A DNA stretch of 64,000 nt from Porticoccus sp033791605. GTDB taxonomy: Bacteria > Pseudomonadota > Gammaproteobacteria > Pseudomonadales > Porticoccaceae. The translations under genes and the position numbers were made by a program. This document shows, one piece after another, positions 52,562 through 60,776 of this stretch. Numbering within the stretch: position 1 is the first letter of the stretch; every line of letters begins with the position of its first letter. The notes under the pieces are model-generated. The model had not been told where the DNA came from. It did not search any database and worked only from the letters and a program-made list of their open reading frames with translations. Where the stretch lies: assembly GCA_033791605.1 (NCBI GenBank), contig JASJGJ010000060.1:1-64000 (forward strand), given 5' to 3'.

Positions 52562-53225
52562 AACCGATGACAGTATGGATAGAATTCGCGAGAAGAAGAA
52601 ACGTTTTCTTGCACGTGAGTTGCGTATTATCGATAAAGCCCTACAGCTATTAATTCGAGATGGTATTGATAAGGTGACGGTCTCTGCCATCGCCAAAGAA
52701 GCTAGTGTCGGCAAAGGGACTGTCTATAAGCATTTTCTTACTAAAACTGAAATTTTGATGCGCATTGTCCTCAATTATGAACAGAGCATTACTGAAAACC
52801 TTCGTCTTGGTATTGAAGCGACGCAAGCGGGTGATCCCGGTGCCGCAGCTCGTTCCTATTTTCAAGCTCGGCTATCTGATCCGGCTTTAGATCGCCTTGT
52901 GCAGCATTTGGAAGCGAAGTTAGAAGGGAGCGATGAGGTCGCTGAAAGTATGGCTGAATTGCATGCCTTGCGCCGTTCTAATATTGATGCCCTTAATAGC
53001 ATGATAGCCAAGTTGATCGACAAAGGTATTCTTGAAGATGTGCCGCCGCATTATCAGTATCTGTCATGTTGGGCTTTGGCTCAGGGTGCAGTGGAGGCGT
53101 ATTTTAATGTGAGTTATGGGGCCGATGTTGAGGACAAAGACGATTTTCTTCAATTTATTGCCAATATTGGTATCACCATGGGTAATCGCGGCCAGTTACG
53201 CGATCATCCCGTCGTTTTAAAATAA
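52554..53225 (+). CDS. TetR/AcrR-family transcription regulator
   Basis: 223 residues. The helix-turn-helix (about 42-61) is VTVSAIAKEASVGKGTVYKHF, followed by a helical ligand domain of normal length with no identifiable ligand. It lies 17 bases before a DUF1285 gene, an association seen in pseudomonads, and may regulate the ETF/fatty-acid oxidation genes around it. The start at 52554 overlaps a short leader frame. Confidence 0.88.
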   Translation: MSRTDDSMDRIREKKKRFLARELRIIDKALQLLIRDGIDKVTVSAIAKEASVGKGTVYKHFLTKTEILMRIVLNYEQSITENLRLGIEATQAGDPGAAARSYFQARLSDPALDRLVQHLEAKLEGSDEVAESMAELHALRRSNIDALNSMIAKLIDKGILEDVPPHYQYLSCWALAQGAVEAYFNVSYGADVEDKDDFLQFIANIGITMGNRGQLRDHPVVLK

Positions 53226-53242
53226 TTGGTATCGCTATCGTG

Positions 53243-53797
53243 ATGGATTCACCGTACCAGTCACTGCTCAATACTATGACCAAACATCATAAGGCTATGG
53301 GTGAATATCTTCCCCCTGTAGGTCAATGGCATCCTGCCTTAAGTGGGCTTATGGATATACGTATCGCCGCTGATGGTACTTGGTATCACGAGGGTGACGC
53401 AATTCAGCGCCTCTCGCTGGTTAAGCTGTTTTCATCGATTCTCAAACGAGAGGGCGATGAGTATTTTTTAGTGACACCAATAGAGAAGTGGCAAATACGG
53501 GTAGATGAGGTGCCTTTTGTTGCTGTCATTCTTGAGGTTGTTGGAAAAGGCAGTTCAAACCAGGCATTGGTATTTACCTGTATTACCGGCGACATCGCCA
53601 TTGCAGGAAAAGATCATCCCATTAGAGTTGAGATTGATGCCGTGACAGGAGAGCCTTCTCCTTACATCTTGTTAAGAAGTAACCTTGAAGCAAAAATTTG
53701 TCGGTCGGCGTATTACCAATTAGCCGAGTTAGCCGTTCCCTCTGGTGAGGACGCCTATACGGTATCCAGCCAGGGGGAGCAATTTCAATTTCAGTAG
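53243..53797 (+). CDS. DUF1285 protein
   Basis: 184 residues, soluble. GTWYHEGDAIQRLSLVKLFS and VTPIEKWQIRVDEVPFVAV are the DUF1285 signature, together with the C-terminal NLEAKICRSAYYQLAELAV. Structures of the family show a small beta-rich fold of unknown role. ATG 53243 or GTG 53240 could start. It follows the TetR gene and is convergent with the ETF-QO gene. Confidence 0.88.
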   Translation: MDSPYQSLLNTMTKHHKAMGEYLPPVGQWHPALSGLMDIRIAADGTWYHEGDAIQRLSLVKLFSSILKREGDEYFLVTPIEKWQIRVDEVPFVAVILEVVGKGSSNQALVFTCITGDIAIAGKDHPIRVEIDAVTGEPSPYILLRSNLEAKICRSAYYQLAELAVPSGEDAYTVSSQGEQFQFQ

Positions 53798-53858
53798 AAC
53801 TAAATAGAAAAATAATTCAAGTGATAGATCAATAAAACTCTCTATCTATTTATATTTA

Positions 53859-55496
53859 TTACATATTTGGATAACTTGGTCCGCCTGACCCTTCTGGTGC
53901 AACCCAAGTTATATTCTGAGTAGGGTCTTTAATATCACAGGTTTTACAATGTACACAATTCTGTGCATTGATCTGAAACTTTTTCGTTCCATTTTCACCT
54001 TCTATTACTTCATAAACTCCCGCTGGACAATAACGTTGTGCTGGTTCATCAAATAACGGCAGATTGTAATCTATAGGTACATCGGAATTCTTTAATACTA
54101 GATGACAGGGCTGATTTTCTTCATGATTTGTGTTGGATAGAAATACTGAGGAGAGCTTGTCAAAACTCAGCTTGTTATCAGGTTTCGGATAATGAATGGG
54201 TTGGCATTCTATGGATGGCTTTAGCTTGCTATGGTCTGACTCTGGGTCTTTTAATGTCCAGGGCAATTTGCCGTTGAACAGGTTTATATCGAGAAAAGCA
54301 TAGGCTGAACCGAGGATGTTGCCCCATTTGTGTTGGGCGGGTCCAAAGTTGCGTTGGATGTGTAGTTCCTTGTAGGCCCAACTCGCTTTGTAAGCGTGAG
54401 TGTATTCAGTGAGTTCATCATGTTGACGTTGGTCGCTGACGGCTTTGGCTACAGATTCAGCCGCAATCATGCCGGATTTCATGGCTGTGTGGATACCCTT
54501 AATTTTGGCAAAGTTTAGGGTTCCCGCATTGTCCCCAATCAAAAGCCCCCCCGCAAAGGTCATCTTGGGCTGTGATTGCAGACCACCTTTGACTAAAGCC
54601 CTTGCGCCATAAGAAATCCGTTCTCCTCCTTCAAGGTATTGGCGGATGACCGGATGATGTTTGTAACGCTGAAATTCGTCAAAAGGGCTAAGGAATGTGT
54701 TGGAGTAGGAGAGATCAGCAATGAGGCCAACGGCTACCTGGTTATCTTCCATATGGTAGAGAAACCCACCCCCTGAAGAATTACTCTCGTTTAAAGGCCA
54801 TCCGGCGTTGTGTAATACTAAACCTGGTTGGTGCTTATCTGCGGGAATAGTCCAAAGTTCTTTTATACCCAATCCGTAATGCTGTGGCTCGGAGGCACTA
54901 TCGAGAGAAAATTTTTCAATGAGTTGCTTGCCTAGGTGGCCTCTACAGCCTTCCGAAAACAAGGTGTATTTTGCTCGTAGCTCCATACCTGGCATATAGG
55001 CGTCTTTGTGCTCACCATTTGTGCCGACACCCATATCACCAGTGATGATCCCGGTAACAGCACCACCTTCACCGTAGAGAACACTTGCCGCAGCAAAACC
55101 GGGGAAAATCTCTACGCCTAAATTTTCTGCTTGTCCTGCTAGCCAGCGGCATAAGTTGCCTAAGCTGACAATGTAGTTGCCAGTGTTATGCATGGTTTTG
55201 GGTGCAAATAAGGCAGGAATTTTAATTCCTTTCTTTTCGGTGAAGACATAAATATTGTCATCTGTGACTGGGATATTGAGTGGTGCGCCTTGATCTTTCC
55301 AATCAGGGAATAATTCATTGAGTGCAGTAGGTTCTAATACAGCACCAGAGAGAATATGAGCACCTACTTCTGAACCTTTTTCAACAACAACAACAGAGAG
55401 TTCAGCATTTAATTGCTTTAACCGACAAGCTGCAGATAGACCAGAAGGACCCGCTCCAACAATGACGACATCGTAATCCATATATTCACGTTCCAC
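53859..55496 (-). CDS. Electron transfer flavoprotein-ubiquinone oxidoreductase
   Basis: 545 residues, starting with GTG 55496 and AAGGAG seven bases upstream. FAD site VVIVGAGPSGLSAACRL, the membrane-associated quinone region (GAHILSGAVLEP, SEGCRGHLGKQLIE), and the [4Fe-4S] cluster ligands near the C-terminus (RYCPAGVYE, NAQNCVHCKTCDIKDP). It accepts electrons from the ETF and reduces ubiquinone, linking acyl-CoA and amino-acid dehydrogenases to respiration. It is divergent from etfBA. Confidence 0.95.
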   Translation of the reverse strand: MEREYMDYDVVIVGAGPSGLSAACRLKQLNAELSVVVVEKGSEVGAHILSGAVLEPTALNELFPDWKDQGAPLNIPVTDDNIYVFTEKKGIKIPALFAPKTMHNTGNYIVSLGNLCRWLAGQAENLGVEIFPGFAAASVLYGEGGAVTGIITGDMGVGTNGEHKDAYMPGMELRAKYTLFSEGCRGHLGKQLIEKFSLDSASEPQHYGLGIKELWTIPADKHQPGLVLHNAGWPLNESNSSGGGFLYHMEDNQVAVGLIADLSYSNTFLSPFDEFQRYKHHPVIRQYLEGGERISYGARALVKGGLQSQPKMTFAGGLLIGDNAGTLNFAKIKGIHTAMKSGMIAAESVAKAVSDQRQHDELTEYTHAYKASWAYKELHIQRNFGPAQHKWGNILGSAYAFLDINLFNGKLPWTLKDPESDHSKLKPSIECQPIHYPKPDNKLSFDKLSSVFLSNTNHEENQPCHLVLKNSDVPIDYNLPLFDEPAQRYCPAGVYEVIEGENGTKKFQINAQNCVHCKTCDIKDPTQNITWVAPEGSGGPSYPNM

Positions 55497-56203
55497 AGGA
55501 ATCTCCTTTGTACTTCTTAAGTACGATTAATCTTTGGTTATTCTCTTGTTCACGGTGCCTGATGTCCACGGTTGTTGACCTGTTGGACGTTTAATAAAGT
55601 TGCCGGCCAAGATAGTTCAGTTAATACCCAGTTTTGAAGCGGTATAACGATATTGTCGCCGCTCCAACCGTATGTTATGAGTTTTTACACCACTCAAACG
55701 CTATCTGTTTAGTCGTTTTCTCTGCATGCTGTTTGATAAGCCTCAAAATTAGAAATGCAGAGATATATCGATATCTGTAGAAATGCCATCGGGTGTAACA
55801 AGCTTTCCTTTGTCAATCCAACGCTGATAGCTGGTAATGAAGTTTCCTCTAGTCTTTGTAATGGAATGGTTTTCTTTCATAAGTAAAGACATCAGATGGC
55901 CGAGAGGATTTTAGGGCTTCAATGTTTTTTTGCACATAAATTTCCTAGATACAATGCGCAATTCCTCAAAGTTCATTACAGTTTGTTAGGGGAGAGATTT
56001 TATCTTGTCTGCCTTAAGGGTGCCATGAAGATTTGGTGACTTATCGGTCAGAACCCGATAGTCAGTCTTAAAGAGAGATAAAATAGCCATTTTCTTGATT
56101 TGCCCCCTCTGTGACGGCATGATTAGCACCCTTAAATGAGGGGTTAGAGACGTTATTTTTTTAGTCCCTATCATGTTAACCGAACAAGTCCAAAGGGTAT
56201 TCC
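55497..56203. other. Long spacer between the ETF-QO and etfBA genes
   Basis: 707 bases without a confirmed gene. The best candidate is a 43-codon minus-strand frame (55749-55880, containing TRGNFITSYQRWIDKGKLVT), which reads like the end of a protein but has no ribosome site. The rest probably holds the divergent promoters of the two ETF transcripts; I could not place them confidently. Confidence 0.4.
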
Positions 56204-56956
56204 ATGAAAGTACTTGTCGCTGTTAAACGCGTTGTTGATTACAACGTCAAGGTTCGGCCTAAGGCCGATGGTTCTGGTGTGGAGTTGAACAACTTAAAAA
56301 TGTCGATCAACCCCTTTTGTGAGATAGCCGTGGAAGAAGCTGTTCGTCTCAAAGAAAAGGGGATAGCGACGGAAATTATTGTTGTTTCCATTGGCTCTCA
56401 GCAGGCACAGGAACAAATTCGTACATCGTTGGCTCTTGGTGCTGACAGAGGCATTCTGATAAAAACAGATCAGGAGTTAGAACCATTGGCCATTGCTAAA
56501 TGCCTCAAAGTCATTTGTGATCAGGAGAGCCCTGATGTTGTACTAATGGGTAAACAATCCATTGATGGTGATAACAACCAAACCGGACAGATGCTAGGTG
56601 CACTAACAGGCTATCCTCAAGGGACATTTGCTTCGGAGCTCACTGTTGATGCAGGAAAAGCCAGTGTCACTCGTGAAATTGATGGTGGTTCACAGACAAT
56701 TAGCCTTGTATTACCTGCTATTGTGACTACAGATCTGAGGCTCAATGAGCCACGCTATGCGTCATTACCCAATATCATGAAAGCTAAGAAAAAGCCTATT
56801 GACGAGACAACGCCTGAGGCGCTGGGTGTGGATACAAGCCCGCGGGTCAGTATTTTAAAAGTTGAGCCACCTGCGACGCGAGCTGCCGGCATCAAAGTAG
56901 CAAGTGTTGATGAATTGCTGGATAAACTAAGAAACGAGGCGAAGGTTATCGGATGA
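56204..56956 (+). CDS. etfB: Electron transfer flavoprotein beta subunit
   Basis: 250 residues. KVLVAVKRVVDYNVKVRPK at the start, the AMP-binding region, and the ETF-beta signature VTREIDGGSQTISLVLPAIVT followed by LNEPRYASLPNIMKAKKKP (the dehydrogenase recognition loop) are complete. It forms the soluble ETF with EtfA; the stop overlaps the etfA start by four bases (ATGA). Confidence 0.96.
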   Translation: MKVLVAVKRVVDYNVKVRPKADGSGVELNNLKMSINPFCEIAVEEAVRLKEKGIATEIIVVSIGSQQAQEQIRTSLALGADRGILIKTDQELEPLAIAKCLKVICDQESPDVVLMGKQSIDGDNNQTGQMLGALTGYPQGTFASELTVDAGKASVTREIDGGSQTISLVLPAIVTTDLRLNEPRYASLPNIMKAKKKPIDETTPEALGVDTSPRVSILKVEPPATRAAGIKVASVDELLDKLRNEAKVIG

Positions 56957-57882
56957 GTATTTTAGTCATTGCGGAACATGATAATAGTAGTTTAAAGGCA
57001 GCGACACTGAATGCTGTCACTGCGGCTCAAGCGATAGGTGGCGAGATTACTGTATTGGTTGCAGGGTCTGGATGTGGTGATGTTGCTACTGCCGCAGCAA
57101 AAATACTGGGTGTTAACAAGGTGCTTGTTGCTGACAACCCCGCCTATGAACATCGGTTAGCTGAAAATCTTGCGCCTCTGATAGCAGAATTGGTTTCTGG
57201 TTACTCACATGTTCTGGCTCCTGCCACAACCACAGGGAAGAATATTGTACCTCGTGCGGCTGCGTTGCTGGATGTACAACCAATATCAGACATTATGACG
57301 GTAGAAAGTGCGGATACGTTTAAGAGGCCTATTTATGCTGGTAACATTATCGCAACAGTGAAAAGTACTGATGCCATAAAGGTTATGACTGTGCGTACTA
57401 CCGCATTTGATGCAGCTTCAGAAGAGGGTGGTTCAGCTAGTATTGAATCTATTGATAACGGACATGATTCTGGAACCTCAACATTTGTTGGCGAAGAATT
57501 GGCTGTTTCTGAACGACCAGAATTGACCTCAGCCAAAATTGTTATTTCCGGAGGCCGAGGTATGGCTAGCAGTGAAAATTTTCAGCTGCTTGAGAAAGTG
57601 GCTGACAAATTAGGGGCCGCCATCGGAGCCTCACGTGCGGCTGTAGACGCAGGATTTGTTCCCAATGATATGCAGGTTGGGCAAACCGGAAAAATTGTTG
57701 CCCCTGAGCTATATATTGCTGTGGGTATTTCTGGTGCTATTCAGCATTTAGCTGGGATGAAAGACAGTAAAGTGATTGTTGCCATTAATAAAGATGAAGA
57801 AGCGCCTATTTTTCAGGTCGCAGATTATGGATTGGTGGCAGATTTGTTTGATGTGTTGCCAGAGGTGGAAACGAAGCTATAG
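56953..57882 (+). CDS. etfA: Electron transfer flavoprotein alpha subunit
   Basis: 309 residues. The N-terminal domain SILVIAEHDNSSLK and the FAD-binding C-terminal part with VISGGRGMASSENFQLLEKV, IGASRAAVDAGFVPNDMQVG, QTGKIVAPELYIAVGISGAI and IVAINKDEEAPIFQVADYG are intact. It holds the FAD that shuttles electrons to ETF-QO. A strong terminator follows. Confidence 0.96.
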   Translation: MSILVIAEHDNSSLKAATLNAVTAAQAIGGEITVLVAGSGCGDVATAAAKILGVNKVLVADNPAYEHRLAENLAPLIAELVSGYSHVLAPATTTGKNIVPRAAALLDVQPISDIMTVESADTFKRPIYAGNIIATVKSTDAIKVMTVRTTAFDAASEEGGSASIESIDNGHDSGTSTFVGEELAVSERPELTSAKIVISGGRGMASSENFQLLEKVADKLGAAIGASRAAVDAGFVPNDMQVGQTGKIVAPELYIAVGISGAIQHLAGMKDSKVIVAINKDEEAPIFQVADYGLVADLFDVLPEVETKL

Positions 57883-57928
57883 GCTTTTTAGATAGAAGTC
57901 ATTGACACCAAACCGCAATGTTTTCAAC

Positions 57929-57960
57929 AAAAAAACCGGCCTCAGTGGCTGGTTTTTTTT
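57929..57960 (+). terminator. Terminator of etfBA
   Basis: AAAAACCGGCC and GGCTGGTTTTT (one G-T pair) around a short loop, then a run of T. It also faces the minus-strand operon beyond. Confidence 0.9.
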
Positions 57961-58000
57961 GGATTAACGTTCAGTAACAGCCGGCATAGAATAGATCTAT

Positions 58001-58441
58001 TTAATGGTGGTCCTTATATTTTTCTTTGCGAGCTTTCTTTTTTTCTTCAGGACTCATTTTTCGCCATTTTTCTTTTAGTTTTTCGCGTTCCTCGGGTGGC
58101 ATATTGCGAAACCTTTCTCGTGCCTTGTGGATTCGTTCTTGCTCTTCTTTTGGTAGTGCATTAAAAGCATCACGACGTTGTTTTAATTTTTTCTGCTGCT
58201 CTGGTGATAGCTCTTCATAATGTTTATAGCCATGTTGTTTATGGTCCCGGTAGTGAGGCTCTCTCTCTTTATCAGCCATTTCCCAAGAAGGCTTGACGTC
58301 CTCCTTGATACTGTAGTGCCAGGGATGCATGTCTGCATGGGTAGGGATGACTTGTGAACGTTGAGCCATGGCAGTAGAGATAAAAAGCATCGGAAGGGTA
58401 AATAAGACCCCCCAGATAAAACCTTGATGACGAATATTCAT
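58001..58441 (-). CDS. DUF3106 protein, exported, charged repeats
   Basis: 146 residues with a signal peptide (FIWGVLFTLPMLFISTAMA). From residue 70 it is built of charged helical repeats of the type LSPEQQKKLKQRRDAFNALP, MPPEEREKLKEKWRKMSPEE, the DUF3106 pattern. The repeats recall the Spy/CpxP-type LTxxQ helices of periplasmic stress proteins. It is the last gene of the sigma-factor operon, 9 bases after the DUF3619 gene, so it is likely co-regulated. Confidence 0.85.
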   Translation of the reverse strand: MNIRHQGFIWGVLFTLPMLFISTAMAQRSQVIPTHADMHPWHYSIKEDVKPSWEMADKEREPHYRDHKQHGYKHYEELSPEQQKKLKQRRDAFNALPKEEQERIHKARERFRNMPPEEREKLKEKWRKMSPEEKKKARKEKYKDHH

Positions 58442-58450
58442 GCTAAAACT

Positions 58451-58795
58451 CTAACCCTTTAAGTTGTTATCTTCACTGGCTAGCCAGTAGTAAAAGTCCA
58501 TATCCTCATACAGATCGATGCCTTCACTGAGTAACATTTCATCATTTCCCATTGGGGTTATCTGGTTATCTTGTAGATTAGGAGATAAAACCAATACCAG
58601 TGCTACAACAGAGGCCAAGGCCATTCCTGTTACAGGCATGAAGAATCGGGCAGTTTGACGTTTACCTGCTGACTTTAATGCTTGTGAACGAGCTTGCACT
58701 AAGTGTTGGGCGGTATCTGCGTCTAGCTCTCTTTCAGTGCTGCGTAAAACATCCTGTATTTGTTTTTCAAAGTCGTTTATACCTGATTTATTCAT
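58451..58795 (-). CDS. DUF3619 single-pass protein, putative anti-sigma partner
   Basis: 114 residues. A cytoplasmic N-terminal half (LDADTAQHLVQARSQALKSA), one membrane helix (about 52-70, VTGMALASVVALVLVLSP) and a short acidic periplasmic tail (MDFYYWLASED). The layout fits DUF3619 proteins, which usually follow a sigma factor gene. It overlaps the sigma gene by eight bases. Anti-sigma activity is inferred from position and topology only. Confidence 0.75.
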   Translation of the reverse strand: MNKSGINDFEKQIQDVLRSTERELDADTAQHLVQARSQALKSAGKRQTARFFMPVTGMALASVVALVLVLSPNLQDNQITPMGNDEMLLSEGIDLYEDMDFYYWLASEDNNLKG

Positions 58796-59396
58796 ACCAA
58801 TGCTCTCCTAGTGTCGCTCTCAGGCTGTGGGTCGCTCGGGAATAATGTGTTTTAACACTGCCTTCACTACATTTCATGGCGATGGCAGTTTCTGCGGTGC
58901 TCATGCCTTCCCAGCATCTTAGTATAAAAGCCTGTTTCTGTCGGTCTGGTAAGGCTTTCAAGGCAGATTGCAGCACTGCGAGTTGTCGACCTGTTTCATG
59001 TTGCTGATGCGGAGAATAACTGTCTGGTCCCGGTACATTTTGAAGCGGATCTTCCTCTATTTCGGTGCCGTCATCCTTATCCCTAAATCGATTTAGCCAG
59101 CCTTTTACTCTGTTTTGAACATTGTGACGTCGATGTAAATCATTGATGCGGCTTTGTAGAATACGGTAAAACAGGGGGCGCCACTCCTCGGGACTTTTGC
59201 TGCTATAACGAGCTACCAGCTGAGTCATCGACTCTTGCACCACGTCTAGAGCATCTTCACGGTTACCCAGTGAACTCATTGCAATCCTGAAGGCCCTGCG
59301 TTCAACCGTTATCAGGAAATTTTCAAGGGTTTGTAATTCCAGAGTCCCACTCCTTTTGGCGGTACCTGTTACATTGCTGTAAACATTTGTCAGCAT
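58788..59396 (-). CDS. RNA polymerase sigma factor, sigma-70 family (ECF-like)
   Basis: 202 residues. Region 2 (about 30-100; NREDALDVVQESMTQLV and WRPLFYRILQSRINDLHRR) and region 4 (about 140-195; LKALPDRQKQAFILRCWEGM, ETAIAMKCSEGSVKTHYSRA) are present; region 3 is replaced by a linker (DKDDGTEIEEDPLQN). This is the layout of short alternative sigma factors. The downstream DUF3619 and DUF3106 genes are its probable operon partners and targets. Confidence 0.88.
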   Translation of the reverse strand: MLTNVYSNVTGTAKRSGTLELQTLENFLITVERRAFRIAMSSLGNREDALDVVQESMTQLVARYSSKSPEEWRPLFYRILQSRINDLHRRHNVQNRVKGWLNRFRDKDDGTEIEEDPLQNVPGPDSYSPHQQHETGRQLAVLQSALKALPDRQKQAFILRCWEGMSTAETAIAMKCSEGSVKTHYSRATHSLRATLGEHWYE

Positions 59397-59413
59397 GATT
59401 CGCTCACCTATTG

Positions 59414-59857
59414 TTAGCGATGTTCGTGTGAATGATACAACAATTCATTTATCAAAATTGTGCCACCCAGTATTGTGAAGTAATCGTCTACAAAATGATT
59501 CTGCCTAGAATAGTGGTACGTATTCCTACCATATACATAAGGCTGATGATTGTAGCCATGCTTCTTGTATGAACGATGATATTTTTGATCGTAATACTTA
59601 TTGGTACTGTAATTATGTTTGTTGTGCTCAGAATAACGTTTATGGGAAGAGTCGTTATGAGTATTACGGTTAGAGTAGTATTTTTTGTTATTACCTTGGA
59701 AAGTTCGTTTATTGTGGTCAGCGTATCGATCAGACTGTCGACTGTTTTGGTAGGAGTCACGCTGATTCCTGTCGCTGTGATGGTCTTTTGCTAGCGCGGG
59801 GGCAGCAATCGCCGCCATAGAGATAGCCAATAATCCAATAATAGTAAATTTTTGCAT
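59414..59857 (-). CDS. Exported low-complexity protein rich in His, Tyr, Asn and Lys
   Basis: 147 residues. A clear signal peptide (IGLLAISMAAIAAPALA) is followed by a polar stretch made almost wholly of H, Y, N, K, S and R (YSNRNTHNDSSHKRYSEHNK). It ends in a short hydrophobic segment (FVDDYFTILGGTILINELLY). AGAGGG seven bases upstream favours ATG 59857. The His content suggests metal binding; no family is recognised. It lies just upstream of the sigma-factor gene on the same strand. Confidence 0.6.
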   Translation of the reverse strand: MQKFTIIGLLAISMAAIAAPALAKDHHSDRNQRDSYQNSRQSDRYADHNKRTFQGNNKKYYSNRNTHNDSSHKRYSEHNKHNYSTNKYYDQKYHRSYKKHGYNHQPYVYGRNTYHYSRQNHFVDDYFTILGGTILINELLYHSHEHR

Positions 59858-59968
59858 AACCAAGCCCTCTGTTTCTGGACGATCTATGCTTATAAACGTT
59901 TGAAGATGCTAATGGTTGACGCTGACGATGTTATTCACGATGTGCCAGTAGGATTTTACCCTTTCAGG

Positions 59969-60775
59969 TTAAAGGGATAACCAGATAGGACAGTGATCTG
60001 AGGGTTTTTCCATGGCTCGAATATCATGATCAATTCCGGTATCGGAAAGCATTTCCATGAGTGGTGATGTTGTCAACATCAGATCAATCCGTAATCCTCG
60101 CTTAGGTTCACGCTCAAACCCACGACTACGATAATCAAACCAGCTGTATCGATTAGTTTCATTGGCGTGAAAGTGCTGATAGCTATCCTTTAACCCCCAA
60201 TGTTCCAGCTTTTGTAGCCATTCACGTTCCTCGGGTAGGAAACAACACTTTCCCGTACGTAACCAGCGTTTACGATTATCATCCCCAATACCGATGTCCT
60301 GATCCAATGGTGCCACATTCATATCACCCATAATCAATAACAGCTCATTAGGTGTGTGCTGACTGTCTATTTGCTCCAATAAATTAGCGTAAAACTGTTG
60401 TTTGCAGGGAAATTTCTGCGGGTGTTCCCGGTTTTCTCCTTGAGGAAAGTAGCCATTAAAAATACCGAGCTTTTTGTCGTTAAGTTCGAATTTTCCAAAG
60501 ACTAGGCGTTTTTGACTTTCTTCATTATCTTGGGAGAAGCCTTTATGGCTTTTGATCAATGGCAAACGATAGAAAAGGGCCACTCCATAGTGACCTTTTT
60601 GTCCGTGATAAATGACGTCATACCCCAGCTCATGAATTTCTTTGAGGGGAAATTGGTCATCAGAAACTTTGGTTTCCTGGATGCCAATAATATCGGGCGA
60701 ATGTTTGTCAATGATGGCTTTTATTTGGTGCAGCCGTGCGCGGAGACCATTCGCGTTAAACGAAACAATTTTCAT
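59969..60775 (-). CDS. xthA: Exodeoxyribonuclease III
   Basis: 268 residues of the AP-endonuclease/exonuclease family. MKIVSFNANGLRARLHQI, the Mg-binding Glu in IGIQETKVSD, YHGQKGHYGVALFYR, GDMNVAPLDQD (Asp-Asn), and the catalytic SDHCPIW at the end. It cleaves at abasic sites and trims 3' ends in base-excision repair. It follows prc by one base on the same strand. Confidence 0.93.
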   Translation of the reverse strand: MKIVSFNANGLRARLHQIKAIIDKHSPDIIGIQETKVSDDQFPLKEIHELGYDVIYHGQKGHYGVALFYRLPLIKSHKGFSQDNEESQKRLVFGKFELNDKKLGIFNGYFPQGENREHPQKFPCKQQFYANLLEQIDSQHTPNELLLIMGDMNVAPLDQDIGIGDDNRKRWLRTGKCCFLPEEREWLQKLEHWGLKDSYQHFHANETNRYSWFDYRSRGFEREPKRGLRIDLMLTTSPLMEMLSDTGIDHDIRAMEKPSDHCPIWLSL

Positions 60776-60776
60776 G

